The notes: a model not told the origin generated them from the letters alone. A stretch of DNA of 64,000 bases from Hyalangium gracile (GCF_020103725.1 NZ_JAHXBG010000039.1:31610-95609), one strand, 5' to 3'; positions 1 to 13,785 are shown, numbered from the stretch's first letter. Made by a program: numbers and translations.

Positions 1-268
1 GGCCGGAGTGGTTGGCGATGAGGAGCACACGGCCGCGAGGCAGCTTCTCGATGCCGAAGGTCTCCACCCGGAAGTACTTGCGGTAGAGCCACAGCAGCGG
101 CGCTACCGCGGCGAGGCTGTAGTCCAGGTTGAAGCCGAACGGGTCGACTCCATACTCGTTCTCCGTGCGAGCGAGCGCCTGGAGCTGCTCCTTGCGCTCC
201 TCGCCTGCCATCTGCTCCGTCCAGCCCTTCAGGCGCTGCCGGACCTTGTCGCCAAGCCCCTCGAACAT
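1..268 (-). CDS. PlsC-like acyltransferase, 5' part only
   Basis: Translating the minus strand from the ATG at 268 gives about 89 residues before the window edge. After a charged helical start the protein reads FNLDYS, a hydrophobic stretch with YRKYFRVE, then GIEKLPRGRVLLIANHSG. A short hydrophobic block followed by NHSG is the start of block I of glycerolipid acyltransferases (NHx4D family). The D of the motif and the rest of the enzyme lie outside the window. The start codon faces the neighbouring lipase gene, so the two are divergently transcribed with about 46 bp between them. The probable job is acyl transfer to a lysophospholipid or similar membrane lipid at the inner membrane; the substrate cannot be told. 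Confidence 0.7.
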   Translation of the reverse strand, partial: MFEGLGDKVRQRLKGWTEQMAGEERKEQLQALARTENEYGVDPFGFNLDYSLAAVAPLLWLYRKYFRVETFGIEKLPRGRVLLIANHSG

Positions 269-314
269 GGCCGGCTCTTTACACCACCCAGTGGAGAGGG
301 CGCATCATGCGTGC

Positions 315-1013
315 ATGCGTTTCCGGGCGCTGCTCCTGACGATGTGGCTGGCCGGGGGGTGCGCGACGGGGAGCGCCGCGCGCCCGTCTCCCTATGTCTT
401 CCACTCCACTCCCCCGCCGCCGGTGCTGCTGGTGCACGGCATGCACGACACCGCGGATGGGTTCGGCCCGTTGAGGACCCACCTGGAGGCCGCGGGCTGG
501 CCCGTGGTGCGCACCGTGTCGCTGGAGCCCAACAATGGGAGCGTGAGCGTGCCGGAGATGGCCCGCCAGGTGGCGCGCGCGGCCGCGGCGCTGCGCGTGG
601 AGACGGGAGCCACCCGCATCGACGTCGTCGGGTTCAGCATGGGGGCGCTGGTGACGCGCTTCTGGGTGCAGTGGCTGGGCGGCAGGGACGAGGTCCGGCG
701 CTTCGTCTCCATCTCGGGGCCGCAGTCGGGCACGCTGATGGCCTACCTGCTGCCGGGGGCCGGGGTGAAGCAGATGCGGCCTCACAGCCGGCTGCTGCGA
801 GCGCTGAACCTGGATCCCCATCCCTGGGGTGAGGTGGAGGTCTTCTCCTTCTGGACTCCGATGGACCTCATCATCGTCCCTCCGAGCAGCTCCCAGCTGC
901 CCGACGCCACCGAGCGCACCTTTCCCGTGCTCCTGCACCACTGGATGCTCCAGGACAAGCGGGTGCTCGACGCGGTCGTCGAGGTGCTGGGCGCCCCGGA
1001 GACGCCTCGGTAG
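315..1013 (+). CDS. alpha/beta-hydrolase (lipase-like) lipoprotein
   Basis: A 232-residue protein read from the ATG at 315. It begins with a lipoprotein-type signal ending LAGGC. The mature part opens with PVLLVHGMHD, the oxyanion-hole HG region of bacterial lipases, and carries the nucleophile elbow VVGFSMGAL (GxSxG) at about residue 110; the final His is probably in LLHHWML near the end. This is the layout of triacylglycerol lipase/esterase family proteins such as LipA/EstA. An earlier in-frame ATG at 267 would bury the signal peptide, so 315 is preferred, although the GGAGAGG-like ribosome site sits rather far upstream. It is probably an envelope-anchored esterase; the substrate is unknown. 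Confidence 0.75.
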   Translation: MRFRALLLTMWLAGGCATGSAARPSPYVFHSTPPPPVLLVHGMHDTADGFGPLRTHLEAAGWPVVRTVSLEPNNGSVSVPEMARQVARAAAALRVETGATRIDVVGFSMGALVTRFWVQWLGGRDEVRRFVSISGPQSGTLMAYLLPGAGVKQMRPHSRLLRALNLDPHPWGEVEVFSFWTPMDLIIVPPSSSQLPDATERTFPVLLHHWMLQDKRVLDAVVEVLGAPETPR

Positions 1014-1022
1014 GCCCGCGCC

Positions 1023-1964
1023 TCACAGCGTGGGAGCGAGCTGCTCGGCGGCTCCGCGCAGGGTGACGACGTCGGCGTCCGCCCTGAGCCAGCGGAAGAT
1101 CTCCGCCAGCTGCTCCATCTTCCGGGCCGAGGGCACCCGCAGGTCTCGCTGCTGGCGGACCAGCTCGGGAGGAATGCCGTCGGCCGCGTCCAGCACGTCC
1201 ACGGCATGCAGCTCGAAGTTGAAGAGCGCATCGCCCCGGCACGCGCGCCAGGCGGCGCGCACGGTGGGCAGCGGCAGGGTGGCGGCGAACGTGCCGATGA
1301 AGGGGAAGCGCACGCCCGGCGTCACCGTCATTGGCAGCTCGAGCACCGACCCTGCTCCCCGCCGGTAGGGCTGCCGGGGGTCGGGCCGGTAGGGCGTGCG
1401 GGGCGCCAGCAGGACGCGGGGACTGTCCAGTATCGAACGGGACGGGCGCCGCAGGAGGGCCAGCGCGCCCATCACCGCGGCCTTGGCCGCGTAGTACGGC
1501 GCCGCCGGGAAGGTGGACGAGCCGTAGAGGTAGCCCCGCTCGGAGGTGGCGGCGTAGAGGGCGGCGTTCAGCGTGTAGCCCGGCGCCCGGAACCCCACGG
1601 GCCGTGTGCCGGTGGCGGAGAGGATGGCCTCCTCGCCTCGCGCCAGCTCCTCGAGGATGGAGGCCGGGGAGCGCCGGGTGAGCGCGTAGTCGTGCGAGAA
1701 GCTGTGGTTGCCTACCTCGATGCCGTCGGCCTGGGAGGCTCGGAGCGCCGCCGCGGCGTCCGCGTCCGCCAGGTCCTCTCCGATGGCGAAGAACGTCCCG
1801 GGCGCTCCCACGGCGCGCAGCAGCTCGCGGAAGCGCGGCACGGCGGTGGAGTACACGAGCCCTCGGGCGCGAGCGTCCAGCACGGACTCCGGCAGGCCAT
1901 GGATGCGGCAGTAGTGGTGCAGCGAGTCCAGGTCGACGGAGATGGACGCGAGCCGGGGAGCCAC
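1023..1964 (-). CDS. polysaccharide deacetylase (NodB-like)
   Basis: A 313-residue protein starting at GTG 1964, only 9 bp after the stop of the glycosyltransferase gene, so the two are probably cotranscribed. Carbohydrate esterase 4 motifs are visible: SVDLDS near the N-terminus (metal-binding Asp region), GTFFAIGED, VGNHSFSHD (the H-x3-H zinc pair), and RAPGYTLN (motif 3). No signal peptide is visible, so it may act in the cytoplasm on a lipid-linked sugar. Lipid-linked N-acetyl sugar deacetylases are often encoded beside GT2 enzymes. It likely removes an acetyl group from an amino sugar in the product of the neighbouring transferase. Confidence 0.85.
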   Translation of the reverse strand: MAPRLASISVDLDSLHHYCRIHGLPESVLDARARGLVYSTAVPRFRELLRAVGAPGTFFAIGEDLADADAAAALRASQADGIEVGNHSFSHDYALTRRSPASILEELARGEEAILSATGTRPVGFRAPGYTLNAALYAATSERGYLYGSSTFPAAPYYAAKAAVMGALALLRRPSRSILDSPRVLLAPRTPYRPDPRQPYRRGAGSVLELPMTVTPGVRFPFIGTFAATLPLPTVRAAWRACRGDALFNFELHAVDVLDAADGIPPELVRQQRDLRVPSARKMEQLAEIFRWLRADADVVTLRGAAEQLAPTL

Positions 1965-1973
1965 GCGCGCCTC

Positions 1974-2687
1974 TCAGGTGCCTCGGATGCGGATGACGTA
2001 GACGAGCTTGCCGACGTTCTTCAGCACGTTGGGCACGCGCCGGAAGAGGTGGATGGAGGGCTGGCGCTTCTCGTGAAGCTGGATGGGGATCTCCATCACC
2101 TTCAGGCCCTCGCGCCAGGCGCGGATGACGAACTCGCTGGCGAACACGTCCATGTCCACCAGACACTTGGCGATGACGGGCATCAGCGCCTCGCGGCGGA
2201 ACGCCTTCAGGCCGTGGGTGTCGGTGCCCTTGAAGCCCAGCGTCACCTTCAGCAGCTTGTTGTGGACCCGCGTGGCCACGCGCCGGACGAGCGGGCGCTG
2301 ATCACTGGCCCCCTTGGCGGCCTTGGAGCCCACCACCATGTCCGCGTCGCCGCGCTCCAGCCTCGGCAGCGCCGCCTCATAGAAGGAGAGATCGCACAGG
2401 TCGATCTCGTCGCAGACGACATAGGTGCCGCGCGCCTTGAGGATGCCGGCCTTGAGCGCCGCGCCGTAGTTGGGCCGCTCCGAGTGGAACCACCTCAGGC
2501 GCGGGTTGCTGGCGCACATCCGCTCGAGCAGCTGGGGCGTGGCATCGCGCGAGCCGTTCTCCGCGAAGATGACCTCATAGTCCCAGCCGTGGGCGTCGAG
2601 CCCCTGGCAGAGCTCGGCCGCCGCTTCGCCGAGGATGGCCTCTTCGTTGTAGACGGGAATGACGATGGAGAGGTGCGGGGCGGCCAT
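1974..2687 (-). CDS. family 2 glycosyltransferase
   Basis: A 237-residue protein starting at ATG 2687 (MAAPHLSIVIPVYNEE). The N-terminus is a classic GT-A opening, IVIPVYNEEAIL, followed by EVIFAENGSRDATPQ and the acceptor-side SERPNYGAALKAGI. The DxD-like region is ICDLSF after VVCDEID. A later KAFRREAL stretch is typical of dolichyl-phosphate-mannose-synthase-like enzymes. No transmembrane tail is present, unlike polyprenyl-phosphate transferases of the ArnC type. It lies between the FAD oxidoreductase and the deacetylase on the same strand, which suggests a short sugar-modifying pathway. An alternative in-frame ATG lies 18 bp upstream. Confidence 0.87.
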   Translation of the reverse strand: MAAPHLSIVIPVYNEEAILGEAAAELCQGLDAHGWDYEVIFAENGSRDATPQLLERMCASNPRLRWFHSERPNYGAALKAGILKARGTYVVCDEIDLCDLSFYEAALPRLERGDADMVVGSKAAKGASDQRPLVRRVATRVHNKLLKVTLGFKGTDTHGLKAFRREALMPVIAKCLVDMDVFASEFVIRAWREGLKVMEIPIQLHEKRQPSIHLFRRVPNVLKNVGKLVYVIRIRGT

Positions 2688-2743
2688 GGTCGAGGGCAGA
2701 CGCACGGAGGCGGGAGGCTGGACCTAGCACGCCCGCCGCCGAC

Positions 2744-2761
2744 CGTCGACAACAGTCGACG
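2744..2761. other. short inverted repeat between genes
   Basis: A perfect 7-bp inverted repeat, CGTCGAC-AACA-GTCGACG, lies in the 89-bp gap between the FAD oxidoreductase gene and the glycosyltransferase gene. No U-run follows on the minus strand, so it is not a standard intrinsic terminator. It could be a weak RNA hairpin or a protein-binding site; the function is unknown. Confidence 0.3.
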
Positions 2762-2776
2762 CGGGCCTGCCAGGGA

Positions 2777-4093
2777 TCAGCGCTCGTTGAGCAGTCGGGC
2801 GCTGGCCCGGCCTCCGAGGATGGCGTCCTCCATGGAGGAATACTCCCACTGTCCGTACCGCCCGGCCGTCAGGATGCGAGCGTGCTCCAGGAAGCGGAGG
2901 ATCTCCGTCTTCGCCGGCCCGTACGCATCGTCATAGAGGACGTAGGCGTGGGGAATCTCCCGGCCGCGCGCGAAGAGCACGTCCTCCGCCGAGCCGATCA
3001 TCTGGGAGCGCACCAGGTCCTCCACCGCGTGCTGCTCGCACTGGGCGGCGGACAGCTCGCCGTGGTGGCTGTACTCCACATAGAAGGTAGCGGTGTCGGG
3101 GGGCGCCAGCGGCGCATACACCGCCGAGGGCGAGCCGATGCGGTAGGTCTTGAACTCGAGCTCGGGCAGGTAGATCCAGTGCCAGGGCTGCCGGTTCTTC
3201 CCTCGGGCCGCCACGCAGACGTAGGTGACGGTGGTGGCGCGCAGGCGGCTGGCGGCGGCGCGGACCTCGTCCGGCACCCCGGCCTCCCCTCGAGCCAGCA
3301 GGCCCACGAGGTGCGGCAGGGAGACCGTGGAGAGGAGCTCCGAGTAGCCGAGCGTCCGCCCGTCCGAGAGGGTGACCTTCCGGGCCTTCCAGTCGATGGC
3401 GGTGGGCTCGGTGCGGACGCTGACCTCTCCCCCCTGGAGGTGGCGGAGCATGGCGCGGGCCAGGCTCTCGATGCCGCCCTCCCGCGGGTAGAGGAACGAG
3501 GCGTTGTAGCCGAGCGCATCGCTGCCCGCGCCGAGCGCCCCATCCACTACCTCCTTGAGGGTGGGCCGAGGCACGAAGCGCCCCACCCACGCCGCCGACA
3601 GCTCCCTCGGGTGCACCGTCCAGAGCTTCTGGTTGTAGGGCACCATGAAGTTCTTCGCGAAGCCCTCCCCCATATAGCGGAGGATGAACTCCTCGAAGTT
3701 TCGAGGCTCGCGCTCGCGCAGCTCGCGGCCCTTCTCGCCGTAGAGGGCCTCCACGAAGCCGACCAGGTTCTCCGAGATGACCTCCGCCGGCAGCCCGTGG
3801 GTGTTCACCTGGTACGGGAAGCGGGTGAAGACGCCTCGGGAGAAGATGCCCGCCTTTCGTTGAATGCTGACCATCTGGCCCGGGAGCCAGAGCGTGTTCA
3901 CCAGCTCCTTGATCTCCGGATCCCTCAGGTGGAGCCAGTGGCCGGTCGGGTCGAAGTAGCACCCCTCGATGACCTCGGTCTTGATGAGGCCGCCGACCCG
4001 GTCTGTCTTCTCGATGAGGCGCCAGGGGCGCTTGAGGAAATGGGCTGCCGACAGGCCCGCCAGCCCCGCGCCAAGGATGAGGGTGGGATCCAT
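2777..4093 (-). CDS. FAD-dependent amine-oxidoreductase/UGM-like protein
   Basis: A 438-residue protein from ATG 4093 (MDPTLILGAGLAGLSAAHFL). The GxGxxG dinucleotide-binding motif is at residues 8-13, followed by RLIEKTDRVGGL, the usual pyrophosphate-binding continuation. The C-terminal YGQWEYSSMEDAILGGRAS resembles the flavin-contacting tail of protoporphyrinogen-oxidase-like and UDP-galactopyranose-mutase-like enzymes. Similar proteins occur beside sugar-modifying genes. The adjacent GT2 transferase and deacetylase suggest a nucleotide sugar or glycolipid as substrate, but a purely sequence-based choice is not possible. The long upstream in-frame extension has the wrong composition and is not part of the gene. 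Confidence 0.75.
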   Translation of the reverse strand: MDPTLILGAGLAGLSAAHFLKRPWRLIEKTDRVGGLIKTEVIEGCYFDPTGHWLHLRDPEIKELVNTLWLPGQMVSIQRKAGIFSRGVFTRFPYQVNTHGLPAEVISENLVGFVEALYGEKGRELREREPRNFEEFILRYMGEGFAKNFMVPYNQKLWTVHPRELSAAWVGRFVPRPTLKEVVDGALGAGSDALGYNASFLYPREGGIESLARAMLRHLQGGEVSVRTEPTAIDWKARKVTLSDGRTLGYSELLSTVSLPHLVGLLARGEAGVPDEVRAAASRLRATTVTYVCVAARGKNRQPWHWIYLPELEFKTYRIGSPSAVYAPLAPPDTATFYVEYSHHGELSAAQCEQHAVEDLVRSQMIGSAEDVLFARGREIPHAYVLYDDAYGPAKTEILRFLEHARILTAGRYGQWEYSSMEDAILGGRASARLLNER

Positions 4094-4328
4094 GGCTTCC
4101 GGGTCTACCACCTCTGACCGAAGGGTGGGGCGCCCACGTGGGGGCTCCGGGGGCTTCTCCCTGGGGCGTACGGCCCCCTGCCCCCTCGCCTGGCCTCCAA
4201 GGGCGGTAGGAGCGGGGCTTGTTCGCGTTCTTTCCGCCCCGGAAACGCCTCTGATAGCCTGCGCGCGCGCGACGGCATGATCAGCCCGGTCGCAGGCGCT
4301 CGCGCCAGCAGGTCCCTGAAGGAACCCC

Positions 4329-9925
<5,597 letters not shown>

Positions 9926-10008
9926 GCCACATCCCCATTGCAATGAGCAATGGATGAGGTAGAAGGGCGGCCCCGCGCAGCATGGCGGGCCGCGCGGCAG
10001 GCAGTTCT

Positions 10009-10095
10009 GGAGGAGTGGCCGAGCGGCTGAAGGCAGCGGTCTTGAAAACCGCAGAGGGTGAAAGCTCTCCGTAGGTTCGAATCCTACCTCCTCCG
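10009..10095 (+). tRNA. tRNA-Ser (anticodon UGA)
   Basis: An 87-base class II tRNA with acceptor arms GGAGGAG/CTCCTCC and discriminator G. The anticodon loop CTTGAAA contains TGA, which reads UCA and other UCN codons. It has the long variable arm expected for serine and the T-arm GGTTCGAATCC. CCA is not fully encoded. Confidence 0.96.
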
Positions 10096-10138
10096 CACTT
10101 TGTCCTTGTTTTCTGCAGTTCTTTGACAGAGAAGAGTT

Positions 10139-10230
10139 GGAGAGATGGCCGAGAGGCTGAAGGCACAGGTTTGCTAAACCTGCATACTGGGTAACCGGTA
10201 TCGAGGGTTCGAATCCCTCTCTCTCCGCCA
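10139..10230 (+). tRNA. tRNA-Ser (anticodon GCU)
   Basis: Class II tRNA with acceptor arms GGAGAGA/TCTCTCC. The anticodon loop TTGCTAA contains GCT, which reads AGC and AGU. A long variable arm and GGTTCGAATCC T-arm are present, and the 3' CCA is encoded at 10228-10230. Confidence 0.96.
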
Positions 10231-10259
10231 CTTATCGTTGTAGCAGCGTTGGAAGACAC

Positions 10260-10336
10260 GCTCCCTTAGCTCAGCTGGATAGAGCGTCGGACTACGAATC
10301 CGAAGGCCGGAGGTTCGAATCCTCCAGGGAGCGCCA
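10260..10336 (+). tRNA. tRNA-Arg (anticodon ACG)
   Basis: Class I tRNA with acceptor arms GCTCCCT/AGGGAGC, the D-arm TAGCTCAGCTGGATAGAGC, and anticodon loop CTACGAA containing ACG. A34 of this tRNA is the substrate of TadA, whose gene starts 26 bp downstream. CCA is encoded. Confidence 0.96.
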
Positions 10337-10361
10337 CCTTCCCCCCACGCTGCTTCTCTCC

Positions 10362-10829
10362 ATGAGTGAAGACGACGCTTTCATGCAGCAGGCGCTTGCG
10401 CTGGCGCGGGAGGCGGCGGCACTCGGAGAGGTCCCTGTCGGCGCGGTGGCGGTGCACGATGGCAAGGTCATCGGCACTGGTTTCAACCGCCGCGAGGTGG
10501 ACAAGAGTCCCCTGGCCCATGCGGAGCTGCTCGCGCTGGACGCGGCCTCCAAGGCCCTGGGCGCCTGGCGCCTGACGGGAGTCACCCTGTACGTGACGCT
10601 GGAGCCGTGCGCCATGTGCGCCGGCGCGCTGGTCCAGAGCCGGGTGACGCGGCTGGTGTTCGGGACGATGGATCCCAAGGCGGGAGCGGTGGGCTCGCTC
10701 TACAACCTGGCCGAGGAGCCGAGGCACAACCACCGGCTCCAGGTGACGAGTGGCATCCTGGCGGACGAAAGTCGTCTGCTACTCAAGGGCTTCTTCGAGC
10801 GACTGCGCGAGAAGAAGCGTGAAAAGTGA
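10362..10829 (+). CDS. tadA: tRNA-adenosine(34) deaminase
   Basis: A 155-residue zinc deaminase that converts A34 to inosine in tRNA-Arg(ACG), letting one tRNA read CGU, CGC and CGA. The zinc-site motifs are plain: AHAELLAL (His and catalytic Glu, near residue 56) and LEPCAMCAGAL (PCxxC, near residue 88). The length is normal for bacterial TadA. The gene sits inside a tRNA cluster, 26 bp after its own substrate tRNA and just before two tRNA-Ser genes, so all may share a transcript. ATG 10362 (MSEDDAFMQQAL) gives the usual N-terminus. Confidence 0.97.
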   Translation: MSEDDAFMQQALALAREAAALGEVPVGAVAVHDGKVIGTGFNRREVDKSPLAHAELLALDAASKALGAWRLTGVTLYVTLEPCAMCAGALVQSRVTRLVFGTMDPKAGAVGSLYNLAEEPRHNHRLQVTSGILADESRLLLKGFFERLREKKREK

Positions 10830-10834
10830 ATACT

Positions 10835-10921
10835 GGAGAGCTGGCCGAGTGGTCGAAGGCACCTGACTCGAAATCAGGCGTACCGGCAACGGTACCGTAG
10901 GTTCGAATCCTACGCTCTCCG
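10835..10921 (+). tRNA. tRNA-Ser (anticodon CGA)
   Basis: Class II tRNA with acceptor arms GGAGAGC/GCTCTCC. The anticodon loop CTCGAAA contains CGA, which reads UCG. A long variable arm is present. It begins 5 bp after the tadA stop codon. Confidence 0.96.
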
Positions 10922-10937
10922 CTTGTAGCAGGTCCTT

Positions 10938-11024
10938 GGAGAGGTGGCCGAGCGGTTGAAGGCACACGCCTGGAACGCGTGCATACCTTAACGGGTATCG
11001 TGGGTTCGAATCCCACCCTCTCCG
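10938..11024 (+). tRNA. tRNA-Ser (anticodon GGA)
   Basis: Class II tRNA with acceptor arms GGAGAGG/CCTCTCC. The anticodon loop CTGGAAC contains GGA, which reads UCC and UCU. It has a long variable arm and GGTTCGAATCC T-arm. With the other three it completes the serine set. Confidence 0.96.
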
Positions 11025-11040
11025 TAGGTGTTATTTTTGT

Positions 11041-11120
11041 GGTCGGGACAACGTGGGGACGTGAACCCCGCCAGGTCCGGAAGGAAGCAACGGTAGCGCA
11101 CCTTCGCGTGTGTCCCGGCC
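11041..11120 (+). ncRNA. ffs: signal recognition particle RNA (4.5S type)
   Basis: The conserved domain IV tetraloop region is present: CCAGGTCCGGAAGGAAGCA. The ends GGTCGGGACA and TGTCCCGGCC pair over ten positions to close a single hairpin of about 80 bases, the small bacterial SRP RNA. It works with Ffh to target membrane proteins. The exact ends may extend a few bases. Confidence 0.95.
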
Positions 11121-11132
11121 GTTTCTCTCGTT

Positions 11133-11175
11133 GAAGAGCCGATGCCCCCTCTCGGGGCGTCGGCTCTTCGCTTTT
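11133..11175 (+). terminator. intrinsic terminator after SRP RNA
   Basis: Arms GAAGAGCCG-at-GCCCC (11133-11148) and GGGGC-gt-CGGCTCTTC (11154-11169) form a strong stem with a 5-base loop, followed by GCTTTTG. It lies 12 bp after the SRP RNA and closes the tRNA/ffs transcript. Confidence 0.88.
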
Positions 11176-11258
11176 GCGGGCGAGCGCTCCCCTGGCCAAT
11201 CGTTTGTTTGTCCACCAGCCACCGGCTCGGCTAAGAGCAGCCCCACCGGAGGGATGCC

Positions 11259-12794
11259 ATGCCAGACGTCATCGTGGTGGGAGCAGGCCATAACGGGCTG
11301 GTCGCCGCGGCCCTGCTCGCGCGCCGGGGCCTGAAGGTCACCGTGCTCGAAGAGAAAGAGGTGGTGGGCGGCGCGAGCAGGACGGAGTACCCGTTCCGCT
11401 CCGCGCCGAAGCTGGGCGTCTCCACGGGGGCGTACCTGCTGGGGCTCATGCCGCCGGAGCTCATGCGCGAGCTGGAGCTGGAGCTGCCCCTCAAGCGCAG
11501 GGATCCGCACTACTTCCTGCCCACGCTGGAGAAGCGCTACCTGCTGTTCGGCTCGAACGAGAAGGAGATGCGGACGCAGTTCCTGGCTTTCTTCTCCGAG
11601 GCGGACTGGAAGGCCAACCAGGCGATGAATGCCGAGCTGGCCGCCATGCGGGATGACCTGGCGCCGGCGTGGCTGCAGCCTCCCCTCTCGCTCGAGGAGA
11701 CGGCCGAGCGCTTCATCCGCCCGGAGCTGCGCACGCACTTCATCCGCCTCTGCCGCGGCACGGCGCACGAGTACCTGGACCGGTTCGGCTTCGAGTCGGA
11801 TCTGCTGAAAGCCATGTACGCGGTGACGGACGCCTTCTCGGGGCTGGACGCGGGCTACGACACGCCTGGCGCGGGCATGAACCTGCTGGTCCACAACATG
11901 TGCCGGCTGCCCGGCAGTGGCGGCACGTGGATGATCGTCGGTGGCGGCATGGGCACTGTCACCCAGTCGCTCGCGCGGCTGGTGCAGAAGCACGGCGGGG
12001 AGATCCGCACCCGGGCGAAGGTGGCCTCCATCCGCACGGACGGCGGCGTGGTGAAGGGCGTGGTGCTGGAGAGCGGCGAGGAGCTCTCCGCCAGCGTGGT
12101 GGTGTCCAACGCGGACCCGTTCCGCACCTTGAAGCTGGTGGAGGCCTCGGCGGTGCCGGCGGCCTATCGCCAGCGGGTGAACGGCATGGCCACGCAGGGC
12201 ACCACCCTCAAGGTGAACCTGTGCCTGAAGGGGCTGCCCACCTTCACCTGCCTGCCCGAGGATCGGGGACAGTTCGGCCCCACCATCCACCTGCTGCCGC
12301 AGGAGGACGTACTCGAGTCGCTCGCGAAGGCGTACGCGGACACCAAGGCCGGGAAGCTGGCCGAGTTCCCCTCCATGGAGTGGTACTTCCATACGCCCAT
12401 CGATCCCAGCCTCCGGGACGAGCAGGGGCACCACAACTCCGCCCTCTTCGTGCAGTGGGTGCCCTACCAGCCCAAGGGCTCCACCTGGGAGAAGGAGGAG
12501 TCGCGCTACGTGCAGCACCTGCTGTCCATCTGCGACCGCTTCGCCCCGGGCACGAGCGATCTCGTGGTGGAGACGTTCGCCCTGCCCCCGCCGAAGATCG
12601 AGTCCCACTTCGGCATCACGCACGGCCACATCCACCACGTGGACAACAAGCTCGGCTTCAACGAGCGGCTCCCGTACGAGACGCCCGTCCAGGGGCTCTA
12701 CTTCTGCAGCGCGGGGTGCCATCCGGCCGGCAGCGTCATCGGCGCGGCGGGGCACAATGCCGCGGGAGTGGTGCTCAAGGCGCTCGGGCGCTGA
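11259..12794 (+). CDS. phytoene-desaturase/PYROXD2-like FAD oxidoreductase
   Basis: A 511-residue flavoprotein. It opens with VIVVGAGHNGLVAAALLARRG, a GxGxxG FAD-binding fold in the GHNGL form typical of carotenoid desaturase and PYROXD2-like enzymes. VLEEKEVVGGASRTE follows. The C-terminal flavin motif is in GLYFCSAGCHPAGSVIGAAGHNAA. No carotenoid-pathway genes are nearby, so the PYROXD2-like branch (substrate unknown) fits better than phytoene desaturase. It stands alone between the SRP RNA terminator and the convergent gas-vesicle operon. Confidence 0.82.
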   Translation: MPDVIVVGAGHNGLVAAALLARRGLKVTVLEEKEVVGGASRTEYPFRSAPKLGVSTGAYLLGLMPPELMRELELELPLKRRDPHYFLPTLEKRYLLFGSNEKEMRTQFLAFFSEADWKANQAMNAELAAMRDDLAPAWLQPPLSLEETAERFIRPELRTHFIRLCRGTAHEYLDRFGFESDLLKAMYAVTDAFSGLDAGYDTPGAGMNLLVHNMCRLPGSGGTWMIVGGGMGTVTQSLARLVQKHGGEIRTRAKVASIRTDGGVVKGVVLESGEELSASVVVSNADPFRTLKLVEASAVPAAYRQRVNGMATQGTTLKVNLCLKGLPTFTCLPEDRGQFGPTIHLLPQEDVLESLAKAYADTKAGKLAEFPSMEWYFHTPIDPSLRDEQGHHNSALFVQWVPYQPKGSTWEKEESRYVQHLLSICDRFAPGTSDLVVETFALPPPKIESHFGITHGHIHHVDNKLGFNERLPYETPVQGLYFCSAGCHPAGSVIGAAGHNAAGVVLKALGR

Positions 12795-12824
12795 GGCGAC
12801 CGAGCGCGCGGGGCCTCCACCGTG

Positions 12825-13142
12825 TCAGCGGACCTCGGTGGGGGCCGGCAGCTGCTCGAGCTTCGCGATGCGCTGCTTGAGCTCGGCGAGCTCGGCGAGG
12901 CGGTCCGGCCCGGCGTTGGAGGTGAAGTCCGGGTTGCGGATCCACCAGTCCATGCCCATCTCGCGCGCCTTGTCCACCGAGGCGACCATCAGCCGGATCT
13001 GGATGGTGAGCAGCTCGATGTCCACGAGCTTCACCTTGATGTCGCCCGCGATGATGATCCCCTTGTCGAGGACCCGCTCGAGGATGTCGGCCAGGTTGCT
13101 GTGCCCGGTGGAGTTGGCAACCCTTCGAGAGCGCTCGATCAT
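12825..13142 (-). CDS. GvpA-family gas vesicle protein (GvpJ-like)
   Basis: A 105-residue protein, last gene of the leftward gas-vesicle operon. The core NLADILERVLDKGIIIAGDI, then VELLTIQIRLMVASVDKA, is the GvpA fold: helix, beta pair, helix. It is longer than shell GvpA, with a charged C-terminal tail (LAELKQRIAKLEQL), as in the minor paralogues GvpJ, GvpM and GvpS thought to act in nucleation or tips. Its ATG overlaps the gvpK stop by four bases (ATGA), which implies translational coupling. By position it matches gvpA3 of the Serratia cluster as I recall it. Confidence 0.88.
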   Translation of the reverse strand: MIERSRRVANSTGHSNLADILERVLDKGIIIAGDIKVKLVDIELLTIQIRLMVASVDKAREMGMDWWIRNPDFTSNAGPDRLAELAELKQRIAKLEQLPAPTEVR

Positions 13143-13504
13143 ACCTCACCTCGCGGAGCGCTCTCGTCGAACAGGTTTCCCAGGGGCCCCAGATCGAGGT
13201 TGAGGCTCTCGACACCGAAGTGCTTCATCAGCTGCTGCATGTGCTCCTCGAGCCGCATGAGCGTCGTGCCCAGGCGCTCGACCTGCGCCTCGCTCAGGCT
13301 GCCGCCCTCGATGCGCCGCAGGGCCTGCTTCTCCATCAGCCGGCGGACGAACTCCACGAGCGAGAGGACCAGCTGGGTCAGCCCTCGCTCGATCTTGTCC
13401 GGGGTGACGTTGATGCGGCTCGGCAGCCTGGCCTGGGGGGGCTCGGCGGACTCCGCGAACGCCTCCAGCTCTTCCGCGCTGCCTCGAATCTCTCCGTAGT
13501 TCAT
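13139..13504 (-). CDS. gvpK: gas vesicle protein GvpK
   Basis: A 121-residue protein starting at ATG 13504. The central region RINVTPDKIERGLTQLVLSL, then LVEFVRRLMEKQALRRIEGG, is the conserved GvpK core. The tail LEEHMQQLMKHFGV is typical of the longer family members. GvpK is a minor, essential assembly protein in several gas-vesicle systems. The start overlaps the stop of the upstream GvpA-like gene by four bases and its own stop overlaps the next gene likewise, so it is embedded in a tight operon. Confidence 0.93.
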   Translation of the reverse strand: MNYGEIRGSAEELEAFAESAEPPQARLPSRINVTPDKIERGLTQLVLSLVEFVRRLMEKQALRRIEGGSLSEAQVERLGTTLMRLEEHMQQLMKHFGVESLNLDLGPLGNLFDESAPRGEV

Positions 13505-13785
13505 GTTCCTTCTCCCTCGAGCTGGGTGGTGGGGAGCCGCGGAGTGGGCGCCTCGTGCTCCCACTTGCGCATCGTCTCCACCGAGGTGACGACGACGTTG
13601 AGCCCCAGGTAGATCAGGTCCACATCCGCGATGGAGATGAGGACATCCCCCGCGATCACGACGCCTTTGTTGAGCACCCGGTCCAGCGTCTCGCACAGGC
13701 TGACGCGCTGGTGGCGAGAGGCCGGGCTCCGCCGCGCGCTGACGGGACGCGCGGGGCGTGCTCTCGACTGAGGGCTAAGCGGCAT
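13501..13785 (-). CDS. GvpA-family gas vesicle protein (second paralogue)
   Basis: A 94-residue protein if read from ATG 13785. Its core SLCETLDRVLNKGVVIAGDV, then ISIADVDLIYLGLNVVVTSV, is clearly GvpA family. An Arg/Pro-rich N-terminal extension of about 25 residues precedes it and a short acidic tail follows. This resembles the GvpS/GvpJ side of the family more than the shell protein. The start overlaps gvpG by 11 bp. A longer form starting at 13848 exists but would lie wholly within gvpG and has odd composition. Confidence 0.85.
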   Translation of the reverse strand: MPLSPQSRARPARPVSARRSPASRHQRVSLCETLDRVLNKGVVIAGDVLISIADVDLIYLGLNVVVTSVETMRKWEHEAPTPRLPTTQLEGEGT

